DNA from: Paenibacillus farraposensis
GTDB lineage: Bacteria > Bacillota > Bacilli > Paenibacillales > Paenibacillaceae
Direction: 5' to 3'
Assembly: GCF_020736845.1 (NCBI RefSeq)
Contig: NZ_JAFFQR010000064.1
Coordinates: 186,001 to 250,000 of the forward strand
DNA: 64,000 bases
Below are positions 63,432 to 64,000 of this stretch, in pieces (position 1 is the stretch's first letter; the number at the start of each line of letters is the position of its first letter). Below the pieces are notes generated by a model. It ran no database searches. It was not told the DNA's origin and worked only from the letters and a program-made list of their open reading frames with translations. Both the position numbers and the translations under genes were made by a program.

Positions 63432-64000
63432 ATGATAAAAAAATTTCTATACAAACATCGCTCTATTTTCTGTAGCTCGAAACAATACTAAACAAGCAGC
63501 GAGTACAGAGTCTGAGTCTTCAGGTTTAACCTCCACTACTGAACAGACTACCAGCACTGCTTCAGAAGCAGAACAAACTACGGACGCTGAATAAACCGTT
63601 CAGCAAACTTCAACTTCTACTAATAATCAAGTTCCGGATAAGTAACACTTATTTGCTGAAATTGTGAAACTTGGAACACCCGGTTTAACAGAAAACCAGG
63701 CTTCTATTGAACAATCTTCTTATGATTTTATTGTTAAAAACAGCAACTTATTTCCTTCTACAGATCGAAGCAAAGTCATTGGTCTAGTAGACAAATCTAT
63801 AACAACAAAACACCTAAATAAGAACCTGAGTTTATACCTAAATAAATTTGTACAAATACGCGGGGATATAATAGACATAGAAGATGATAATACTGCTGCT
63901 GGGACAATGGCCGTCGTTTATATATAACGATGAAAACGATAATACCGTCATGGCTGTGTATCCAGGAGCAAGCGGGGACATTTTTGAAGGTGATGCTGCT
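63432..64000 (+). pseudogene. Broken gene for a secreted Ser/Thr-rich OB-fold protein
   Basis: An ATG at 63432 starts a short basic segment, then frames change: a Ser/Thr/Glu-rich linker (STESESSGLTSTTEQTTSTA), two in-frame stop codons, then EIVKLGTPGLTENQASIEQS, HLNKNLSLYLNKFVQIRGDI (an OB-like, tRNA_anti-like segment), and after another shift NTVMAVYPGASGDIFEGDAA running out of the window. At least three lesions show that the gene is dead. The intact form would be a lipoprotein-type secreted protein. Confidence 0.7.

Overview
The window looks like a Paenibacillus chromosome, probably close to P. polymyxa. I infer this from protein relatedness (spore-former families, a Bacillus-type nas/nir cluster, a gan-type galactan locus) and not from an rRNA sequence. 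It contains an integrated phage, a core-metabolism block, a sporulation/natural-product block and a decayed right end.

1-22517: a prophage, cut by the left window edge. It is read on the minus strand from a lambda-type head module (terminase, portal, protease, decoration protein D, capsid E) into a P2-type contractile tail (sheath, tube, E/E' chaperones, tape measure, X, D, V, start of a U-like gene). A P2-type slippery heptamer joins E to E'. Upstream of the terminase lie small accessory genes, tRNA-like elements and repeated palindromes. A Xre regulator and a tyrosine integrase on the plus strand end the element at the 3' part of a tRNA-Val-like gene, which is the attachment site.

22627-32714: nitrate and nitrite assimilation: nirBD, nasBC, a NarK-type transporter and a NasT-like ANTAR protein. 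The nirB, nasB and nasA leaders each carry two small hairpins with hexanucleotide loops of the A1/G4 type, the second overlapping an intrinsic terminator. This supports one antitermination regulon driven by the local ANTAR protein.

32980-47603: malic enzyme, a chemoreceptor, and a galactan-utilisation locus on the minus strand: YesM/YesN-type two-component system, solute-binding lipoprotein, two permeases, GH42 beta-galactosidase and GH53 galactanase.

47718-59732: small unknown genes, a NucB-like nuclease, a BIG2-repeat surface protein, uracil-DNA glycosylase, and then the most interesting locus: a two-gene thiazole/oxazole peptide-modification operon (a shortened ThiF-like partner and a YcaO cyclodehydratase with C-terminal PxPxP) followed by an unlisted 42-residue peptide with alternating Ser-Cys and a YjcZ-like hydrophobic tail. 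The peptide has its own strong ribosome site and a sigma-E-like -10. A sporulenol-synthase-like cyclase lies next to it. I propose the peptide as the substrate; this is inference.

59803-64000: fragments of an IS256 transposase, a GHKL kinase and an integrase, then intact cysteine synthase and acyltransferase genes and a broken lipoprotein gene.
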